This document shows positions 14,367 to 17,188 of a stretch of DNA of 17,188 bases, piece after piece. Positions within the stretch are counted from its first letter, which is position 1. Each line of letters starts with the position of its first letter. This DNA comes from JANSXG01 sp965652425 (GTDB lineage: Bacteria; Planctomycetota; Phycisphaerae; Phycisphaerales; UBA1924), in the NCBI GenBank assembly GCA_965652425.1, contig CBFGVX010000069.1:1-17188 (forward strand). Reading direction: 5' to 3'. The notes under the pieces were generated by a model that was not told where the DNA came from, searched no databases, and saw only the letters and a program-made list of their open reading frames with translations. The position numbers were made by a program, and so were the translations under genes.

Positions 14367-17132
14367 TCAAATGACTTCAACCCACGTCAGCAACTCGGCG
14401 GATAGCCCGCCTGTTTGCTGTGCCAAGCCGCGATGCAACAGTTCACGCTGGAGAGCGGGTTCGATACATGAGTCGAGAAGACGCTTTCGGTCTTGAAGAT
14501 CCAAGCCAGCGTGGCGCGGTCGCAAGTTGAACACCTCGTCGTACCGCTTCTCCAAGAGTGGAACGCGCTGCCCCTTCAAGTCCATAGCCATTGGAACCAG
14601 ATGTACGTTCGACTCGCCCGATCCACCAAACGACTCGACAATCCAGATAGTCAAGACACCCGGCGGCAAGCCGGCACCAGCTCCGACAGACACGCCCAAC
14701 TCTTCGCTGCTGATCGTCTTCCAGCGCTTCAGCATCTGCACCAGGATCGGGTGATCGAGCCCGATCAGCTCCAGCGATTCGTTCTCTTGGGCCTGTTCTC
14801 GGTCCAGAGTAAACCGCTCACGGAAACCGCCATCCGGAAGCGAGATACGGAAGGTGCCGCCGTCTTCGGGGCGTAGTTCTCCGCCGTCAGCATGGACCGA
14901 CGCTTCGAGAAACGCCACGATGCGACGCTTGCCCGCATCGATGTCCGCAAATGGGCGGTAGTCGTCCAGGCTGAATCCATCGAGATCCTGGAACAACTCG
15001 AAGACAACCTGCCTGGCCTCATTGGCGTTCGACATGGCCGCTTCAAGTTCTTCACGAGTCCTACGGAGCTCGGGATCGGACAGCGCTTCCCGGTAGAGCG
15101 TGTCGTAGCTCAGACGATCTGATAGCTGCCCGAGGATTTGAGCCTTGAGATCTTCGGCCACATTGCCGTGCTCATCGACCTTGCCGAGCGTCTTTGCGAT
15201 CTCCAGCAGTTTGTCCGTCAAGAGCAGGTAGATCTTGCCCTCGATCGTGTCGGACAGCACAAGGTTGTAGACCTGCGCGGTGTCCTTCTGGCCGTATCGG
15301 TGGATGCGACCGATCCGCTGCTCAACATCCATCGGGTTCCATGGCAGATCGAAGTTGAAGAGCACCCGGGCGAACTGGAGGTTGATGCCTTCGCGCCCAG
15401 CCGCGGTGCACACCATGACGCGAGGACCATCAGCGCGCCGAAACTTCTTCTCGGCGGCGAGCTTCGTCCCGTGGTCGCCACCACGGAGTACAACCACGCC
15501 CTGCCCGGGGTACGCCGCCTCGATCTCCTTCGACAGCAAGTCAACGGTCGCGAGATAGGTTGCGAAGATGACCACCTTCTCGTCCGGGTTCTGCTCCCAC
15601 AGGGCACCGAGCCCGCGAAGCAGCTTGTCGACCTTGGTCTCTCGCTGCTTGGGGTACGCCGCCAGCAGCTCGGCGATTCGCATCCGTTCCTCGGGTAGCG
15701 AGAGCGAGACGCTGATCGCGGCCAGATCCTCGCCCTCTGCCGTCGTTGCCTCTTCGCTCTCCGAGGATGCGGCAAGCGCGAGTTGGTCCTCGTCGAGCTT
15801 GCGGATCAGGCGGAGCTTCAGGTCGGCGAGAATGCGATCCACCTCGCCACGCCCGGCCTGGTCCTGCGGCTGCCCCGTCTCCTGGTGGATGAGCTGGCGT
15901 GCTTCCTCCAGCAATCGGGTGTGCCCATCGATATCGAGTTCCTGATCCTTCAGGATGGCCTCGTGGATGGTCAGCATGAGTTGGCGGCGGCGAAGCGTGC
16001 TCCGGACGGCCGCGAAGCTCGATGCAGCGATCTTCTGAAAGATCGTCATGACGAAGCCGAGCGCTCGGCCTTGGTTGCCCTGCTTCTTCGCGAGGTCGAA
16101 GCCGTCTTGCAGGTACTCTCGAAGCTTCGCGTAGAACTCCCGCTCCGGATCGGACATCGTGAACGACTCGGTGTGGACCCAGCGCCGAGCGAAGAGCGGC
16201 GAGCCATCGGGCGTGCATGCGTCCGCCTTGGTCCGGCGGAAGACCACACTGTTCAGGCGGTGCCGCTCTTCGACCATCTCGTCAGCGTCGCCGAAGAGCG
16301 TCGGGTTCAGAAGCTGGACCAGCATCCAGAAGCGAAAGTGATCACCCTGGTGCGGTGTGGCGGACAGAAGGAGCAGGTCGCGGGCATGGTCGCGCATCGC
16401 CTCCGCGAGCTTGTAGTTCTCCGTCTTCCGCACCTTGCCGCCGCTCTTGTAGGCGGACAGGTGGTGAGCCTCGTCGAATACCACCAGGTCCCACTTGGGG
16501 GCGTCGAGGATGCGGCGTACGCGGGTGCGACGCTTCAGCGTGTCGACGCTCGCGATCAGGCGGTCGTGCTTGGCGAAAGCGTTCGACTTGCGGTCGGTCA
16601 CGTCGCCCGAGCTGCCGAAGACCTCGAAGTCGAGGTTGAAGACCTCGTTGAGCTCACGGTGCCAGTTGTTGACGAGGCCCGCCGGGACGATCATCAGGGC
16701 TCGGTTCAGTTCGCCGCGACTCGCCAGTTCCCTGAGCACGAGCGCTGTCTCGATCGTCTTGCCGAGGCCCACCTCGTCGGCGATGAGAAACCGCCTCGGG
16801 GCAGCCGTCGCGATCCGATGCGTGAGAACCACCTGGTGGGGCAGGAGGTCGATCCGGGCCGCCGTTAGCGCCGCGGCGTTCTCCATGAGCGGGAGAGCGT
16901 GGGCCTCGACATGCAGCCAGATGCGACGCAGCCGATCGGCGTCGCCACCGACGTTCTCGATGATGCGGTCGACGCGGCTCGTGGCCGGCTTGACCGACGC
17001 CGCGTTGACCCGACGCTCGCCGGACGGGAAGAACACCCGCAGGTAGCCGTCCGAGCCGATGGCAACGACCACGCCCTCGCCGAAGTCGGCGTGCGCGACA
17101 CGATCGCCTGGCTTGAACGGAACCTCCGACAT
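14367..17132 (-). CDS. SNF2/RapA-like superfamily 2 helicase (DEAH)
   Basis: This 921-residue ATPase should translocate on double-stranded DNA or remodel protein-DNA complexes. It has a short N-terminal Tudor/SH3-like segment (about 6-48, VAHADFGEGVV then FFPSGERRV), like the DNA- or polymerase-contacting domains of RapA, CarD and UvrD. The motor follows: motif I DEVGLGKT (119-126), motif II DEAH (220-223), motif III SATPHQGD (257-264), motif V GREGINLQ (579-586) and motif VI QRIGRIHRYGQ (605-615). A charged, partly coiled-coil insert (about 385-475) separates the two lobes. The ~280 residues after motif VI match nothing I recognise. Helicases of this layout occur in RNA polymerase recycling (RapA) and in phage-defence operons such as DISARM (DrmD); the neighbours favour the latter kind, but this is not shown. 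It starts one base after the upstream gene's stop. Confidence 0.9.
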   Translation of the reverse strand: MSEVPFKPGDRVAHADFGEGVVVAIGSDGYLRVFFPSGERRVNAASVKPATSRVDRIIENVGGDADRLRRIWLHVEAHALPLMENAAALTAARIDLLPHQVVLTHRIATAAPRRFLIADEVGLGKTIETALVLRELASRGELNRALMIVPAGLVNNWHRELNEVFNLDFEVFGSSGDVTDRKSNAFAKHDRLIASVDTLKRRTRVRRILDAPKWDLVVFDEAHHLSAYKSGGKVRKTENYKLAEAMRDHARDLLLLSATPHQGDHFRFWMLVQLLNPTLFGDADEMVEERHRLNSVVFRRTKADACTPDGSPLFARRWVHTESFTMSDPEREFYAKLREYLQDGFDLAKKQGNQGRALGFVMTIFQKIAASSFAAVRSTLRRRQLMLTIHEAILKDQELDIDGHTRLLEEARQLIHQETGQPQDQAGRGEVDRILADLKLRLIRKLDEDQLALAASSESEEATTAEGEDLAAISVSLSLPEERMRIAELLAAYPKQRETKVDKLLRGLGALWEQNPDEKVVIFATYLATVDLLSKEIEAAYPGQGVVVLRGGDHGTKLAAEKKFRRADGPRVMVCTAAGREGINLQFARVLFNFDLPWNPMDVEQRIGRIHRYGQKDTAQVYNLVLSDTIEGKIYLLLTDKLLEIAKTLGKVDEHGNVAEDLKAQILGQLSDRLSYDTLYREALSDPELRRTREELEAAMSNANEARQVVFELFQDLDGFSLDDYRPFADIDAGKRRIVAFLEASVHADGGELRPEDGGTFRISLPDGGFRERFTLDREQAQENESLELIGLDHPILVQMLKRWKTISSEELGVSVGAGAGLPPGVLTIWIVESFGGSGESNVHLVPMAMDLKGQRVPLLEKRYDEVFNLRPRHAGLDLQDRKRLLDSCIEPALQRELLHRGLAQQTGGLSAELLTWVEVI

Positions 17133-17133
17133 C

Positions 17134-17188
17134 TCAACTGATCCTCGGGTGGTGCAGGCCGACCCAGTGCTTGCCGTCGTAGTCGGCG
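17134..17188 (-). CDS. 3' end of an upstream operon gene (last 17 codons)
   Basis: On the minus strand an open frame enters from the window edge, encodes ADYDGKHWVGLHHPRIS and stops with TGA at 17134-17136. One base later comes the ATG of the helicase. The tight junction suggests a real co-transcribed gene; a GAGG within it, ten bases before the helicase ATG, would serve as the helicase ribosome site. Too little is visible to name it. Confidence 0.55.
   Translation of the reverse strand, partial: ADYDGKHWVGLHHPRIS

Noticed and set aside
15783..16868. A 361-codon plus-strand frame antisense to the helicase
   Set aside because: The helicase motifs on the minus strand are unmistakable; the antisense product is low-complexity.

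Overview
Most of the window (about 890 to 17188) looks like one GC-rich bacterial chromosome. The flagellin ends read like planctomycete (Phycisphaerae-type) flagellins and a FapA-family gene sits beside it, so Planctomycetota is my best guess; no rRNA or other marker is present to prove it. The first ~888 bases look different. They encode most of a LytS/AlgZ-type sensor kinase of proteobacterial style, with CTG-rich codon use, which breaks off mid-domain and runs straight into the middle of a nonribosomal peptide synthetase (NRPS) carrier domain with no gene ends between. I read that junction (about 885-892) as a probable assembly or amplification chimera.

Layout. (1) 1-888: kinase fragment. 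(2) 890-3376: 3' part of an NRPS with the order carrier-end, condensation, carrier, thioesterase; it has no adenylation domain between condensation and carrier. Its stop overlaps the start of a Sfp-type phosphopantetheinyl transferase (3373-3996), which would activate the carriers. (3) 3971-6087, minus strand: ABC-2 permease and its ATPase, start-stop overlapped, converging on the transferase with a 26-bp overlap. A FapA/DUF342 gene (6123-7622) lies 35 bp upstream of the ATPase on the same strand. (4) 7623-8229: a 607-bp divergent intergenic region. Its last ~140 nt form a chain of perfect stem-loops with mutually exclusive pairings just before the flagellin Shine-Dalgarno. (5) 8230-9744 flagellin with a strong intrinsic terminator; 9851-11029 FAD-dependent DAO-type oxidoreductase; 11101-11174 tRNA-Pro(CGG) with its own terminator. 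(6) 11210-11607: no convincing gene. (7) 11608-11976, minus strand: DUF2200 protein, preceded by a tRNA-like 3'-end fragment. (8) 12237-17188, minus strand: an operon of a SNF2/RapA-like helicase, a 390-aa unknown protein and a 299-aa unknown protein (Cys cluster plus a predicted helix-turn-helix-like tail). A further gene, of which only the last 17 codons are visible, lies upstream, and a strong 11-bp hairpin follows the last stop.

How the genes may work together: the NRPS, its transferase and the exporter form a plausible small biosynthesis-export unit. FapA and flagellin belong to the motility machinery. The helicase operon next to a tRNA-like fragment has the look of a genome-defence or DNA-processing island (reminiscent of DISARM-type SNF2 helicases), with two partner proteins that I cannot name. 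It and the structured flagellin leader are the two places most likely to hold something undescribed.
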